Counted from the first letter of the stretch, positions 23,956 through 33,426 are shown. The stretch is DNA of 64,000 bases from Nakamurella sp040546275 (GCF_040546275.1 NZ_JBEPNO010000001.1:496001-560000), one strand, 5' to 3'. The notes: a model not told the origin generated them from the sequence alone. Translations and numbers: made by a program.

Positions 23956-26175
23956 ATGTCTGATTCAACCGCCAAGAGCGCAACCGCCGTCATCGACAAC
24001 GGTTCGTTCGGCACCCGCACCATCCGCCTCGAGACCGGCCGTCTGGCCCAGCAGGCTGCTGGTTCCGTCGCCGCGTACCTCGACGAGGACACCATGCTGC
24101 TGAGCGCGACCACCGCCGGCAAGCACCCGAAGGACCAGTTCGATTTCTTCCCGCTGACGATCGACGTCGAAGAGCGCATGTACGCCGCCGGCCGCATCCC
24201 GGGCTCGTTCTTCCGTCGTGAGGGACGTCCCTCCGAGGACGCCATCCTGACCTGCCGCCTGATCGACCGGCCGCTGCGCCCGTCCTTCACGGCCGGCCTG
24301 CGCAACGAGGTCCAGGTCGTCATCACCGTCATGGCCCTGAACCCGGACGTGCTGTACGACGTGCTGGCCATCAACGCCGCGTCCGCTTCCACCCAGATCT
24401 CGGGCCTGCCGTTCTCCGGCCCCGTCGCCGGCGTGCGCGTCGCCCTCATCGGTAGCCAGTGGGTTGCCTTCCCGACGCACAGCCAGCTCGTCGACGCCGT
24501 GTTCGACATGGTCGTCGCCGGCCGTGTCACCGACTCGGGTGACGTCGCGATCATGATGGTCGAGGCCGAGGCCACCGAGAAGACCATCGAGCTCATCGCG
24601 GGCGGCGCCACCGCGCCGACCGAAGAGGTCGTCGCCGCCGGTCTGGAAGCGGCCAAGCCGTTCCTGAAGATCCTGGTCGAGGCCCAGTCGGAGCTTGCGT
24701 CGCACGCGGCCAAGCCGATCGCCGAGTTCAAGCTGTTCCCGCCGTACCAGTCCGATGTCTACGAGGCCGTCGAAGCAGCGGCATCCGAGAAGTTGTCGGC
24801 TGCCCTGGTTCTCACCGGCAAGCAGGAGCGCGACGAGGCCACCGACGTCGTCAAGGCCGAGGTCATCGCCGCCCTGGGCGATCGGTTCGAGGGCCGCGGC
24901 TCCGAGATCGGCCAGGCGTTCCGCAGCGTGACCAAGAAGCTGGTCCGCCAGCGCGTGCTCACGGACAAGATCCGGATGGACGGCCGTGGGCTGTCCGACA
25001 TCCGCACCCTGGCCGCCGAGGTTGGCTACCTGCCCCGCGTGCACGGCTCGGCGATCTTCGAGCGCGGCGAGACCCAGATCCTGGGCGTCACCACGCTGAA
25101 CATGCTCCGCATGGAGCAGCAGCTCGACACGCTCTCCCCGGAGACGCGCAAGCGTTACATGCACAACTACAACTTCCCGCCGTACTCCACCGGTGAGACG
25201 GGTCGCGTCGGTTCGCCGAAGCGTCGCGAGATCGGCCACGGAGCGCTCGCCGAGCGCGCCCTGGTGCCGGTGCTTCCGACCAAGGTCGAGTTCCCCTACG
25301 CGATCCGCCAGGTGTCGGAAGCGTTGGGCTCCAACGGGTCCACCTCGATGGGCTCGGTCTGTGCGTCGACCATGTCGCTGCTCAACGCCGGCGTGCCGCT
25401 CAAGGCCCCGGTCGCGGGTATCGCCATGGGTCTGGTGTCGGACACGGTTGATGGAGTCACCCAGTACCTGGCGCTGACGGACATCCTCGGTTCCGAGGAC
25501 GCGTTCGGTGACATGGACTTCAAGGTGGCCGGCACCAAGACCTTCGTCACCGCCCTGCAGCTGGACACCAAGCTCGACGGCATCCCGTCCGACGTGCTCG
25601 CGGCTGCTCTGAGGCAGGCCCGCGACGCCCGCCTGACCATCCTCGAGGTGATGAACGAGGCGATCGACGCCCCGGACGAGATGAGCGACAACGCGCCGCG
25701 CATCACGACGGTCAAGGTCCCGGTCGACAAGATCGGCGAGGTCATCGGGCCGAAGGGCAAGATGATCAACTCGATCACCGAGCAGACCGGTGCGGAGATC
25801 GCCATCGAGGACGATGGCACCATCTACGTCTCGGCTGCCAGCGGTGAAGCGGCGGAAGCCGCGATCGCGATCATCAACTCGATCGCGAACCCGCAGTTGC
25901 CCAAGGTCGGCGAGCGCTTCCTGGGCACGGTCGTCAAGACCACCGCCTTCGGCGCGTTCGTCTCGCTGCTGCCTGGCCGTGACGGCCTGGTCCACATCTC
26001 CAAGCTGGGCAACGGCAAGCGGATCAACAAGGTCGAGGACGTCGCGAACGTCGGCGACAAGCTGCAGGTCGAGATCGCCGAGATCGACGCCCGCGGCAAG
26101 ATCTCGCTGATCCCGGTCGTTGCCGGTGCCGACGCCGAAGCTGGTTCCGCTCCGGCGGACTCCGTCTCGGTCTGA
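23956..26175 (+). CDS. pnp: Polynucleotide phosphorylase (with ppGpp-synthesising relatives in actinobacteria)
   Basis: 3'-5' exoribonuclease using phosphate, also able to add tails; a trimer in the cytoplasm. ATG at 23956 after AGAGGAG (23945-23951), 739 residues; the longer frame upstream is a shadow across rpsO. Two RNase PH-like domains are separated by a helical linker (~245-325); IPGSFFRREGRPSEDAILTCRLIDRPLRP is in the first. A KH domain (VPVDKIGEVIGPKGKMI) and an S1 domain (GTVVKTTAFGAFVSLLPGRDGLVHISKL) end the protein. The short ~20-residue acidic/Ala tail is normal. The M16 peptidase gene follows after 9 bp. Confidence 0.97.
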   Translation: MSDSTAKSATAVIDNGSFGTRTIRLETGRLAQQAAGSVAAYLDEDTMLLSATTAGKHPKDQFDFFPLTIDVEERMYAAGRIPGSFFRREGRPSEDAILTCRLIDRPLRPSFTAGLRNEVQVVITVMALNPDVLYDVLAINAASASTQISGLPFSGPVAGVRVALIGSQWVAFPTHSQLVDAVFDMVVAGRVTDSGDVAIMMVEAEATEKTIELIAGGATAPTEEVVAAGLEAAKPFLKILVEAQSELASHAAKPIAEFKLFPPYQSDVYEAVEAAASEKLSAALVLTGKQERDEATDVVKAEVIAALGDRFEGRGSEIGQAFRSVTKKLVRQRVLTDKIRMDGRGLSDIRTLAAEVGYLPRVHGSAIFERGETQILGVTTLNMLRMEQQLDTLSPETRKRYMHNYNFPPYSTGETGRVGSPKRREIGHGALAERALVPVLPTKVEFPYAIRQVSEALGSNGSTSMGSVCASTMSLLNAGVPLKAPVAGIAMGLVSDTVDGVTQYLALTDILGSEDAFGDMDFKVAGTKTFVTALQLDTKLDGIPSDVLAAALRQARDARLTILEVMNEAIDAPDEMSDNAPRITTVKVPVDKIGEVIGPKGKMINSITEQTGAEIAIEDDGTIYVSAASGEAAEAAIAIINSIANPQLPKVGERFLGTVVKTTAFGAFVSLLPGRDGLVHISKLGNGKRINKVEDVANVGDKLQVEIAEIDARGKISLIPVVAGADAEAGSAPADSVSV

Positions 26176-26184
26176 GAGAACTGG

Positions 26185-27537
26185 ATGGCCGCGAGGACCC
26201 GGACCACAGTCCTGGAACGGGGCGTCGACGGCTCTGCGGTGACGCTCTCGGTGATCCCCGGTGGTCTACGGGTGATCACCGAGAGCGTTCCCGGTGCACG
26301 GAGTGCCTCGGTCGGTATCTGGGTGGGCGTCGGTTCCGTCGACGAGACCCCGAAGCTGGCCGGGGCGTCGCACTACCTCGAGCATCTGCTGTTCAAGGGG
26401 ACGAGCCACCGGACCGGGCATCAGATCGCCTCGGCGATCGATGCCGTCGGCGGTGAGCTCAACGCCTTCACCTCGCACGAGTACACGTGCTACTACGCCC
26501 ACGTGCTGGCGAGTTCGGCCGAGCTGGCCGTCGACATCGTCTGCGATGTCGTGTTGGACGCGGTGATCACCTCCGCAGACGTCGATGTCGAGCGTCAGGT
26601 CATCCTCGAAGAGATCTCGATGCGGGACGACGACCCGGAGGACACCCTCGGCGACGCGTTCGCCGCCGCGCTGTTCGCCGGCCATCCCGTCGCGGCCCCG
26701 GTGATCGGCTCGGAACAGACCATCACCGAGATGACGAGGGCCCAGATCGCTGGGTACTACCGACGTCGGTACTCCCCGGACAAGATGGTCGTGTCGGTGG
26801 CCGGTGGGGTCGACCACGGCGAGGTGGTCAAGTGGGTACGCAAGGCGTTCGGGTCCCGCCTCGACTCCGATGCTGCTCCGGAGGCGCCCCGCCTCGGACG
26901 CGGGCGCGCCAGGGCGATCTCCGAGGTGCTCGTGGTCGACCGCGACATCGAGCAGGCCCACCTGTGCGTGGGTGTGCCGGCCCCGGGTCGCTCCGATCCG
27001 TCCCGTTACACGATGTCGGTGCTCGCGGCCGCGCTGGGCGGCGGGATGAGTTCGCGGCTGTTCCGGACCATCCGCGAGGAACACGGTCTGGCGTACTCCT
27101 GTTATGCCGCCACGTCCGGCTACGCCGACGTCGGCTCGTTCTCGGTCTACGCCGGTTGCCAGCCGGAGAACCTCGGCACGGTGGCTCGGCTGGTCGGCAG
27201 GGAGCTGACGGCCGTAGCCGCGAACGGTCTTGAGACCTCCGAACTGGCTCGGGTCCACGGCCAGCTGGCCGGGGGGCTGGTCCTCGGGTTGGAGGACAAC
27301 GAGTCCAAGATGAGCCGCATCGGCAAGAACCTGTTGGTGCGCAACGAGTATCGCTCCGTCGCCGACGAGCTGGCGGCCATCGCCGCGGTCGACGCCGGCC
27401 AGGTCGCCACGCTGGCGAAGACGTTGCTGGGCCAGCAGCTCACCGCAGCCGTGGTGGGGCCGTACGCTGCCCAGACGGATCTGCCCCAGGAGTTGACGTC
27501 GATGGTTCACACAGGAGGACGCCGCCGTGCCGGATAA
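26185..27537 (+). CDS. M16 family zinc peptidase
   Basis: Pitrilysin/mitochondrial-processing-peptidase-like protein of 450 residues. The inverted zinc motif HYLEH (H63, E66, H67) is intact, and a third ligand Glu lies in VILEEISMRDDDPED about 75 residues on. The second M16 half contains the R/Y pair region SSRLFRTIREEHGLAYSCYA, typical of the substrate-contacting domain. No signal peptide. pnp-pepR order is widespread in Gram-positive bacteria. Its 3' end overlaps the dapB start by 11 bp. Physiological substrate not known. Confidence 0.93.
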   Translation: MAARTRTTVLERGVDGSAVTLSVIPGGLRVITESVPGARSASVGIWVGVGSVDETPKLAGASHYLEHLLFKGTSHRTGHQIASAIDAVGGELNAFTSHEYTCYYAHVLASSAELAVDIVCDVVLDAVITSADVDVERQVILEEISMRDDDPEDTLGDAFAAALFAGHPVAAPVIGSEQTITEMTRAQIAGYYRRRYSPDKMVVSVAGGVDHGEVVKWVRKAFGSRLDSDAAPEAPRLGRGRARAISEVLVVDRDIEQAHLCVGVPAPGRSDPSRYTMSVLAAALGGGMSSRLFRTIREEHGLAYSCYAATSGYADVGSFSVYAGCQPENLGTVARLVGRELTAVAANGLETSELARVHGQLAGGLVLGLEDNESKMSRIGKNLLVRNEYRSVADELAAIAAVDAGQVATLAKTLLGQQLTAAVVGPYAAQTDLPQELTSMVHTGGRRRAG

Positions 27538-28300
27538 GGTGCTGTCGGATGAGGTTCTGCGGGTCGGCGTGATCGGCGCTCGCGGCCGGATGGGTTCGGA
27601 GGTCTGCCAAGCGGTGGACGCGGCCGACGACATGGATCTGGTCGCCGCTGTGGGCGGACGCGAGTGGTTGTTCTCGCTCTCCGATGCGGGCAGCCAGGTC
27701 GTCGTCGACTTCACCCACCCCGACGTCGTGATGGAGCACATCCGCTTCTGCATCGACCAGAACATCCACGCCGTCGTCGGTACCTCGGGCATCGGTGACG
27801 CTCAGGCCAAGCAGATCAGGCACTGGCTGGAGCTCAAGCCCGAGATCGGCGTCATGGTGGTCCCGAACTTCGCGATCGGAGCGGTGCTGACCGCGCGTTT
27901 CGCGCGTCAGGCGGCCCGGTTCTTCGAGTCGGCCGAGATCATCGAACGGCACCACGCGGGTAAGATCGATGCCCCGTCGGGCACCGCGATCGCCACTGCC
28001 CGCGGTATCGCCGCGGCGCGGGCCGCCGCCGAGATGGGTCCGATTCCGGATGCCACCACCATCGAGGCGCCCGGCGCCCGCGGTAATCAGGTCGACGGGA
28101 TCCACGTGCACTCGGTGCGGATGCCCGGTCTGGTCGCGCACCAGGAGGTGATGCTGGGCAGCACCGGTGAGACGCTGACCATCCGGCACGACTCCCTGCA
28201 CCGCTCGTCGTTCATGCCCGGCGTGCTGACGGCTGTTCGCGGGATCGTGGAACGCCCCGGTCTGACGCTCGGTCTCGAGCAACTGCTCGGTCTGGACTGA
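27527..28300 (+). CDS. dapB: 4-hydroxy-tetrahydrodipicolinate reductase
   Basis: Second step of the diaminopimelate/lysine pathway, reducing HTPA with NAD(P)H. GTG start with GGAGGA (27513-27518) upstream, inside the end of the M16 gene; 257 residues. Rossmann motif GARGRMG (17-23), VVDFTHPDVV, the catalytic HHAGKIDAPSGTA loop (His and Lys donors) and the C-terminal substrate-binding segments are all present. dapA for the preceding step lies elsewhere in the window (42330). Confidence 0.96.
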   Translation: MPDKVLSDEVLRVGVIGARGRMGSEVCQAVDAADDMDLVAAVGGREWLFSLSDAGSQVVVDFTHPDVVMEHIRFCIDQNIHAVVGTSGIGDAQAKQIRHWLELKPEIGVMVVPNFAIGAVLTARFARQAARFFESAEIIERHHAGKIDAPSGTAIATARGIAAARAAAEMGPIPDATTIEAPGARGNQVDGIHVHSVRMPGLVAHQEVMLGSTGETLTIRHDSLHRSSFMPGVLTAVRGIVERPGLTLGLEQLLGLD

Positions 28301-28301
28301 C

Positions 28302-28327
28302 CCCCTCTTGAAGGTCCCCTCTTGAAG
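28302..28327 (+). repeat. 14-bp tandem duplication at a start codon
   Basis: CCCCTCTTGAAG occurs at 28302-28313 and again at 28316-28327. The second copy contains the TTG used as the start of the next gene, and the first copy supplies GAAGG as its ribosome site. Confidence 0.6.
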
Positions 28328-28762
28328 ACCCGGATAACGGTCGCGGTCCTGACGTTCGCGCTGGTGGTGTATTTCTGGCTGCTCGGCCAGCGTGGCTTCT
28401 ATCTTCTCGAGACCGGTACTGTCGTCGGCATCAGCCTGGGGATCGGCGTGTTGATCCTCCCCGTCATCGGGGTGGTGCTGGTGGTGTTCGAGCTGCGTTT
28501 CGGCGCCGCGACCGCCCGGCTGGCGCGTCGGCTGGCGCAGGACGACGAACTCCCGGATGACGAGGGGTTGACCCGTCGTCCGTCCGGTCGGATCGAGAGA
28601 GCCTCAGCGGACGCCTACTTCGAGACGGTCCGGACCAGGGTTGAGGCCGACGAGGGCAACTGGCGCCTCTGGTACGAACTCGGCTACGCCTACAACCTGG
28701 CCGGCGACCGCAAGCGCGCCCGCGCCGCCATGCGGACGGCCATCGAGCTGGCGGGCCGCTAG
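28322..28762 (+). CDS. Small membrane protein with TPR-like C-terminus
   Basis: Product of 146 residues from a TTG start preceded by GAAGG (28310-28314). Two hydrophobic segments (~7-22 and ~33-55) are followed by a charged linker and a helical end, WRLWYELGYAYNLAGDRKRARAAMRTAIELA, that reads as one and a half tetratricopeptide repeats. It sits after dapB, where similar small membrane/TPR proteins occur in related genomes. Role unknown; probably a scaffold on the cytoplasmic face. Confidence 0.75.
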   Translation: MKTRITVAVLTFALVVYFWLLGQRGFYLLETGTVVGISLGIGVLILPVIGVVLVVFELRFGAATARLARRLAQDDELPDDEGLTRRPSGRIERASADAYFETVRTRVEADEGNWRLWYELGYAYNLAGDRKRARAAMRTAIELAGR

Positions 28763-28908
28763 CACTAGCTTTGGCGGACTGCTGTTACCTGTAGACGGCC
28801 GCCGTCGCCGGGTACTGCGAGCCACTCTCGCCCAGTGGCATCGGGTCGGACAGCATGGCCGTGGTCCGTTTTGCCTGACTGTCGGTGGTCGCCCGTACAG
28901 TTGTACGC

Positions 28909-30400
28909 ATGGACGTCGACGACAAAGATGCAGGTCACCGACCTGACGACGCCTCCGACACGGCTGATCCCTTCTGGGAACCCGGCCCGGCGCAGGCCGC
29001 GATCAACGCTGTGTCCGCAGCGGTGGACGGCCTGCTGATTTGACCGTGGAATCGCTGCGGGTGGTGTTCGGGGCGATGTGCGCACCCGCCGCCGACCGCA
29101 ACAAATGCGACGCCCCCGACCCCGCCCCGGCACCCGGGTCTGACCCGACACCCGAGTCTGGCCCGGCCGACGGGACGATCAGCGATACGAAGCCCACCGC
29201 GGATGCCGACGAGACCAGCGGCGCCACGGCGGATGCCGACGAGACCAGCGGCGCCACCGCGGATGCCGACGAGACCAGCGGCCCCACCGCGGACGCCGAT
29301 TCCGACGTCGACCTCGACCTCGACCTTCCAGACAGCTCCGACTCCACCACCCAGGAACCAACCGGCGTGCACCCCGCCGGTGAACCGGACATCGACCTGA
29401 CGTCCGAGCAAGCCACAGGAACACCGGACGACCCCGACAACCGAGTCGAACCCGCGGAGGTCGACGACCACGGCGACCTCTTCGATCAAGGCGAGCCCGG
29501 TAGCTCGACTGAGCACGGCGAACCCGGCGACGTCGGCCAACCAGGCGAAGCCCGCGACGCCGGGCAGAACGAAAATGACTCGGTAGCCATCGATGTCGAC
29601 CCACCGCCGACCTGGCGGGCACCACGCGTCCCCTACCAGTGGGCGCCGCTGGGCACCCTGCCCGGCGACTACCCCAACCCCACACCACACCCACCCGACG
29701 GCGATGACGCCTGCCCGTACCCGGACCTGAAACCGCGCCTGTTCTGCGGCGATGACCCCTGCCCCGACACCGATCCCGACCGGCAACAAGACCCCACCGG
29801 CACACCCCGAGCCGCCACCCGCCGAGCGCAAGCGTTGGGCATCGTGTTCACCAAATTCTTGGAAGCCGGACACGCCCCCATCCAGAGCGGGGAGAAACCT
29901 CAACTCCTGGTCACCGTCGAAGAACGATCACTGCGGGACCGCCTCGGCCACGGCACCCTGGGCTACGGCACCCACATCAGCATCAAACAAGTCCGGATGC
30001 TGGCCTGCGACTCCAAAGTCATCGCCGCCGTCCTCGGCGGCAGGTCAGAACTGCTGGACATGGGCAGATCCATGCGCGCCTTCAACGCGCCACCGCCAGA
30101 GCGATCCTGCTCCGCGACAAAGGATGTGTGTTCTCCGGCTGCGACATGCCCGGACTGTGGACTGAAAAACACCACATCCAACCCTGGGAAGACGGCGGAC
30201 CCTCCAACTACAGCAACGGGTGCCTGCTGTGCCGACGACACCACACCCTGATCCACCACAGCGACTGGCAAGTCCGCCCGGCCCCCGACGGCCCCCCCGA
30301 AATCATCCCGCCCGCCACCCACGACCCCACCCGAACACCGTTGCGCAACACCCTCAACCACCAACCACAATTCAACTGGCCACAACCGGCCGGAATCTAG
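28909..30400 (+). pseudogene. Decayed DUF222/HNH endonuclease gene (13E12 family)
   Basis: Three pieces in three frames add up to one broken gene. The first (ATG 28909 to stop 29041-29043) ends PAQAAINAVSAAVDGLLI, which reads as the start of a DUF222 protein. The second (29040-~30088) carries an Asp/Glu/Pro/Thr-rich linker and the post-DUF222 segment RRAQALGIVFTKFLEAG...QLLVTVEE...LACDSKVIAAVLGGRSELLDMGR. The third (frame of 30128) has RAILLRDKGCVFSGCDM and the HNH motif HHIQPWEDGG...N...CRRHHTLIHH. The bulk of DUF222 is missing at the first joint, and a one-base shift near 30087 separates the HNH. The family encodes nuclease-like proteins often present in many copies. A TACAGT lies seven bases before the ATG. 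Confidence 0.85.
29201..29290 (+). repeat. 30-bp tandem repeat in the HNH remnant
   Basis: Three consecutive 30-bp units (29201, 29231, 29261) with one or two differences, coding for repeated ADADETSGAT in the acidic linker. The frame is preserved. Confidence 0.85.
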
Positions 30401-30909
30401 ACCAGCATCAGGTCCAGGCTGCCCGAATACCTGATCTCGGCGAACGTGCTCTCACCCGTGTCGAGCACTCGGCGTCCGCCATCCGCGGCCCAGCCCACGG
30501 TGAGCAGGAACTGCTGGATGCTCTCATCCGCCTCCGGTGCCCACCAGCTGCCGCGCCCTGCAGCGGACTTGCGTAGGTGTGCGGCGGCGGCACCCAGCAG
30601 CCGACCGCCGTGGCCGCGCCGGGACCACCGGGGCAGCACGTGCAGCAGTTCCAGCTGAGCGGTTCCGTCGTCGTCCAGGTCCGGCTCGGTGGCAGCAAAG
30701 CCGACGGGTTCGGCGCCCTCGAAGGCCAGCAGGACCACCCCACCGGCGACGACGCGGGCCCCCCACACCTCGGCCTGCTGGTCCGGATCGGCAAGCAGCG
30801 CAGCTGCCGGCAGCAACTCGGAGTAGGCCTGCTGCCATACCCCGATCTGCAACTTCGCCAGGACAGCGGCGTCCTGCGGACCAGCCGGCCGGACCAGTGC
30901 GTCCGCCAT
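30397..30909 (-). CDS. GNAT N-acetyltransferase
   Basis: Single GNAT domain, 170 residues. Motifs: an N-terminal WQQAYSELLP helix, the beta strand LELLHVLPRWSRRGHGGRLLGAAAAHLR with the acetyl-CoA loop RRGHGG, and a C-terminal strand/helix. The start lies one base after the end of the DeoR regulator stop, so both are probably one transcript. Its 3' end runs 4 bp into the end of the broken HNH gene. Substrate unknown. Confidence 0.85.
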   Translation of the reverse strand: MADALVRPAGPQDAAVLAKLQIGVWQQAYSELLPAAALLADPDQQAEVWGARVVAGGVVLLAFEGAEPVGFAATEPDLDDDGTAQLELLHVLPRWSRRGHGGRLLGAAAAHLRKSAAGRGSWWAPEADESIQQFLLTVGWAADGGRRVLDTGESTFAEIRYSGSLDLMLV

Positions 30910-30910
30910 G

Positions 30911-31705
30911 TCAGGCCTGGATGACGCGCACGTCGGCGTTCTCGAAGTCGGCCACCAGTCGGGGATCCGCTGCCGTGTCGGTGATCAGGATGTCGACCGC
31001 CGACGTCGGGCAGATCCGGGCGAACGACCGGTGTGCCAGCTTGGAGGCGTCCGCGACGACGATCACGGTGGTCGATTGACGGACCATCAACGCGTTGACC
31101 GAGGCCTCGCCTTCGTGGTGAGCGGTGGCGCCGGTCTCCACGTCGAAGCCGTCGACGCCCAGCACGACGTAGTCGAGATGGAGCCGTTCGAGCGCGGGTT
31201 CGGCCAGCGGGCCGATGAGTTCGTAGGAGCTGGGCCGGGCCACCCCTCCGGTGACCACCAGCTTGATGGTCCGGCGGACCGCCAGGTCGTTGGCGATGTT
31301 GAGGGCGTTGGTGACCACGGTGTAGGCGGGGTTGTCGCCGATCGCGTCGTAGTCCAGCCCGGTCGGGATCGTCACCAGGGCCCTGGCCACCTCGGACGTC
31401 GTGGTGCCGCCATTCACCGCCACCACCGAGCCAGGCCGGATCAGGGCGGCCGCTGCAGTGCCGATGCGGAACTTCTCCTCGGTGTGGCGTCCGGTCTTGT
31501 AACGCAGTGGCAGGTCGTAGGCGACACTCGCCGGCGCGGCGCCACCCCGGGTCCGGCTGAGCAGCTGCTGGCCGGCCAGGTGGTCGAGGTCGCGGCGGAT
31601 GGTCGCGGCCGAGACATCCAGCTCGTCGGCGGCCTCCGCCACGTCGAGTCGTCCGTCGCGGCCAAGGATGTCCAGCAATGCCGTCCAGCGCTCGTGCGGG
31701 CCCAT
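30911..31705 (-). CDS. DeoR-family transcriptional regulator
   Basis: Sugar-phosphate-responsive type repressor of 264 residues. I start at ATG 31705, giving the usual N-terminus ERWTALLDILGRDGRLDVAEAADELDVSAATIRRDL, the DeoR helix-turn-helix. Upstream codons in the same frame come from the duplicated sequence described at 31761. The C-terminal sensor domain has the typical VVAVNGGTTTSEVARAL, VVTNALNIA, VVLGVDGFD and VIVVADASKLAHRSF. It regulates an unknown target; only a GNAT gene is downstream. Confidence 0.92.
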   Translation of the reverse strand: MGPHERWTALLDILGRDGRLDVAEAADELDVSAATIRRDLDHLAGQQLLSRTRGGAAPASVAYDLPLRYKTGRHTEEKFRIGTAAAALIRPGSVVAVNGGTTTSEVARALVTIPTGLDYDAIGDNPAYTVVTNALNIANDLAVRRTIKLVVTGGVARPSSYELIGPLAEPALERLHLDYVVLGVDGFDVETGATAHHEGEASVNALMVRQSTTVIVVADASKLAHRSFARICPTSAVDILITDTAADPRLVADFENADVRVIQA

Positions 31706-31760
31706 GCGCTGATCTTGCCTCGCGGGCACCGGCAAAAGCCACTTGCTCCTGTCCAGTGGG

Positions 31761-31820
31761 AGCATGTCGTGCGTGATCACGGCAGAGACAACCCTGAGCT
31801 CGGCCCACGACCGGCGGAAT
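31761..31820 (+). repeat. Left copy of an imperfect direct repeat (start of an AlkZ-like gene)
   Basis: Aligns without gaps to 35801-35860, 4040 bp to the right, with 49 of 60 positions identical by my count. The right copy is the start of the winged-helix protein gene. Here the reading frame ATG 31764 gives MSCVITAETTLSSAHDRR, versus MSRVITAEETLSAAQARR, and then homology stops at about 31820. It is therefore a gene-start remnant, not a working gene. Confidence 0.75.
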
Positions 31821-32197
31821 CGGTGCCCGACGACGAGCGCGCTGCCGTCCTCGGATCGATCGACGCCGCACACCAACAGCGCGACGACCAAGGAGACAGA
31901 CGTCAGGAGGAGCGATCGTCGACGAGTCACTCATCATCGACGCGGCGGCCGATCCACCTGCCTGCGGAACCTTCACCCGAGGGGCGTTGGCCGCTCACCT
32001 GACAGTGAGCCTCTCCAGATCGAAATCGAATCCACACCCTGGCTCGACGTCTACCCGCGCCTGGGTACCCGCAGAAACGGCTCCTCGTGACGCCGACGCG
32101 GACGCTGCCGAACGTCGCCCACCCGCTGCTGACCACCGACTCAGCATTGGGTGCTCCGGTGCACCGATCACCTGCCAGATCATGAGGGTTCGCTGGT

Positions 32198-32241
32198 GCG
32201 GTACAGCAGGACTGTTAGCGCGGTACAGCAGGACTGTTAGC
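32198..32241. repeat. 22-bp perfect tandem repeat
   Basis: Two adjacent identical copies (32198-32219 and 32220-32241) of a 22-bp unit that itself holds the imperfect dyad ACAGCAGGACTGT. It lies in gene-free DNA upstream of nothing obvious. Too few copies for a CRISPR; could be an operator pair or a slippage product. Confidence 0.7.
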
Positions 32242-32285
32242 ACTGACAGCGTCTGCGTCATCAGATCGAGGACGCGTCAGTGCGC

Positions 32286-33353
32286 TCACGATCTGCAGCC
32301 GTGATGATGAAGGGACAGCCACTTGAGGGTTGCACGGATCGTGGGGTCAGCTTGGTTCCAGGTTGCGTTGTAGTTGGTGCCGACCGTGACATCGGGTTCG
32401 ATGGGCGCGTCCGGGTACACGTGGCCGGTCCGGTCGGTTTCGAAGGCCGTCGTGAGGATGAGGGTCGCGCCGTCGTCGAGTTCGAACGCCGCGTTGCCGG
32501 TCGGGACACCATCCGTTGCCGATCCCATCGACGTGGTGCACGGGCGTCCCCGAAATGCGATTGCGACGAACTCTGCGGCACTGGCGGTGGTTGGTCCGGT
32601 CAACACCACGACAGGGTCGGTGTTGGCGCCCTGCTGGGCTGCCACGGGTATCCGGATCGAGACCTGCCCACCTTGTGTCAGTTGCGTCGGCGTCACCCGA
32701 ACAACGATGGGGGGTTCCGGTGGCGAGACGAACGAGCCGATCGTGCCGGAACCCAGCAGCGGTTGGATCCCGCCGAGCATGGGCCAGACGTCGCCGCCGC
32801 TGTTGCTGCGCAGATCCAGGATCCAGCCGTCGGGGTGCCCGACCTGCAGAGCCCGCACGACGGCGGCGCCGGCTTTTTGTTACTGATCGGCGTAGGGCAC
32901 GTCGACGCCGGGAAGTGCGACATAGCCGATTCGTCCGGACAGAATCTTGGCTGATGGCTCCTGCGACGGACCAACTGGGAGCGAAGCGGTGGTCGTGCCG
33001 ATCGAAGGTGGCAGGAGGCGGGAATGTCCGTTGACGTCAAGTGTCCCGACGGCCACCGCGATCGCAGAATAGGTGTCAGCGGGAGTCGCCGCTCCAGATG
33101 CACTGCGGACGGCCTCTTGCCGAATCGCCGGCCAGTTCAGCCTTGCACGATTGACCGCCCGACGCTGCATGAGATCCAACGCCGTATCCAGGTACTTCTG
33201 TGCGGCGGCGGACGCCGACAGAATGGACGTCTCGGATGATGACGGGGCAGAAGGGACAGGCCGTACCGGTTGGGTCGTCGTGCAGCTGACCAACGTGCTC
33301 GCGGCTGCCAGCGACCCGACCAGCCGACGAAGCCGCACCCGCCGTGTCACCAT
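32286..33353 (-). pseudogene. S41 family peptidase lipoprotein, interrupted by one in-frame stop
   Basis: Both halves lie in one frame. The 157-residue first half has a lipoprotein signal (LVGSLAAASTLVSC) and ends in VDVPYADQ. A TAA at 32880-32882 intervenes, then the frame continues QKAGAAVVRALQVGHPDGW. The second half keeps the S41 core: LDLRSNSGGDVW and the serine motif TTASAAEFVAIAFRG, then the distal EPDVTVG. Without the stop the product would have about 355 residues, a reasonable tail-specific-protease-like size. Either a recent pseudogene or a sequencing error; translational readthrough is less likely. Confidence 0.85.
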
Positions 33354-33426
33354 GCCTCAGTATCACGGTCCGGATCGCCCAACTGTTACTCCCTTGGTAT
33401 GAAACTGGTCCCGGCATGCGGATCGC

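Larger units (their letters stand above)
31706..32285. other. Gene-poor stretch with gene remnant and repeats
   Basis: No convincing gene. It holds the 60-bp duplicated start of the AlkZ-like gene (31761-31820), a 22-bp perfect tandem repeat (32198-32241), and short open frames with atypical Ser/Arg-rich translations that I do not accept. Part of the DeoR promoter must lie at its left end. The composition is less GC-rich than the flanks. Confidence 0.6.

Noticed and set aside
23965..25995. Minus-strand open frame of 676 codons opposite pnp
   Set aside because: Shadow of pnp third-position GC bias; composition random-like (Asp, Gly, Val, Arg), no motif.
29201..29290. Tandem repeat considered as a CRISPR array
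   Set aside because: Units are contiguous with no spacers and preserve a coding frame (ADADETSGAT).
31995..32261. Minus-strand open frame of 88 codons in the gene-poor stretch
   Set aside because: No ribosome site, crosses the 22-bp tandem repeat, Ser/Ala-rich random composition.
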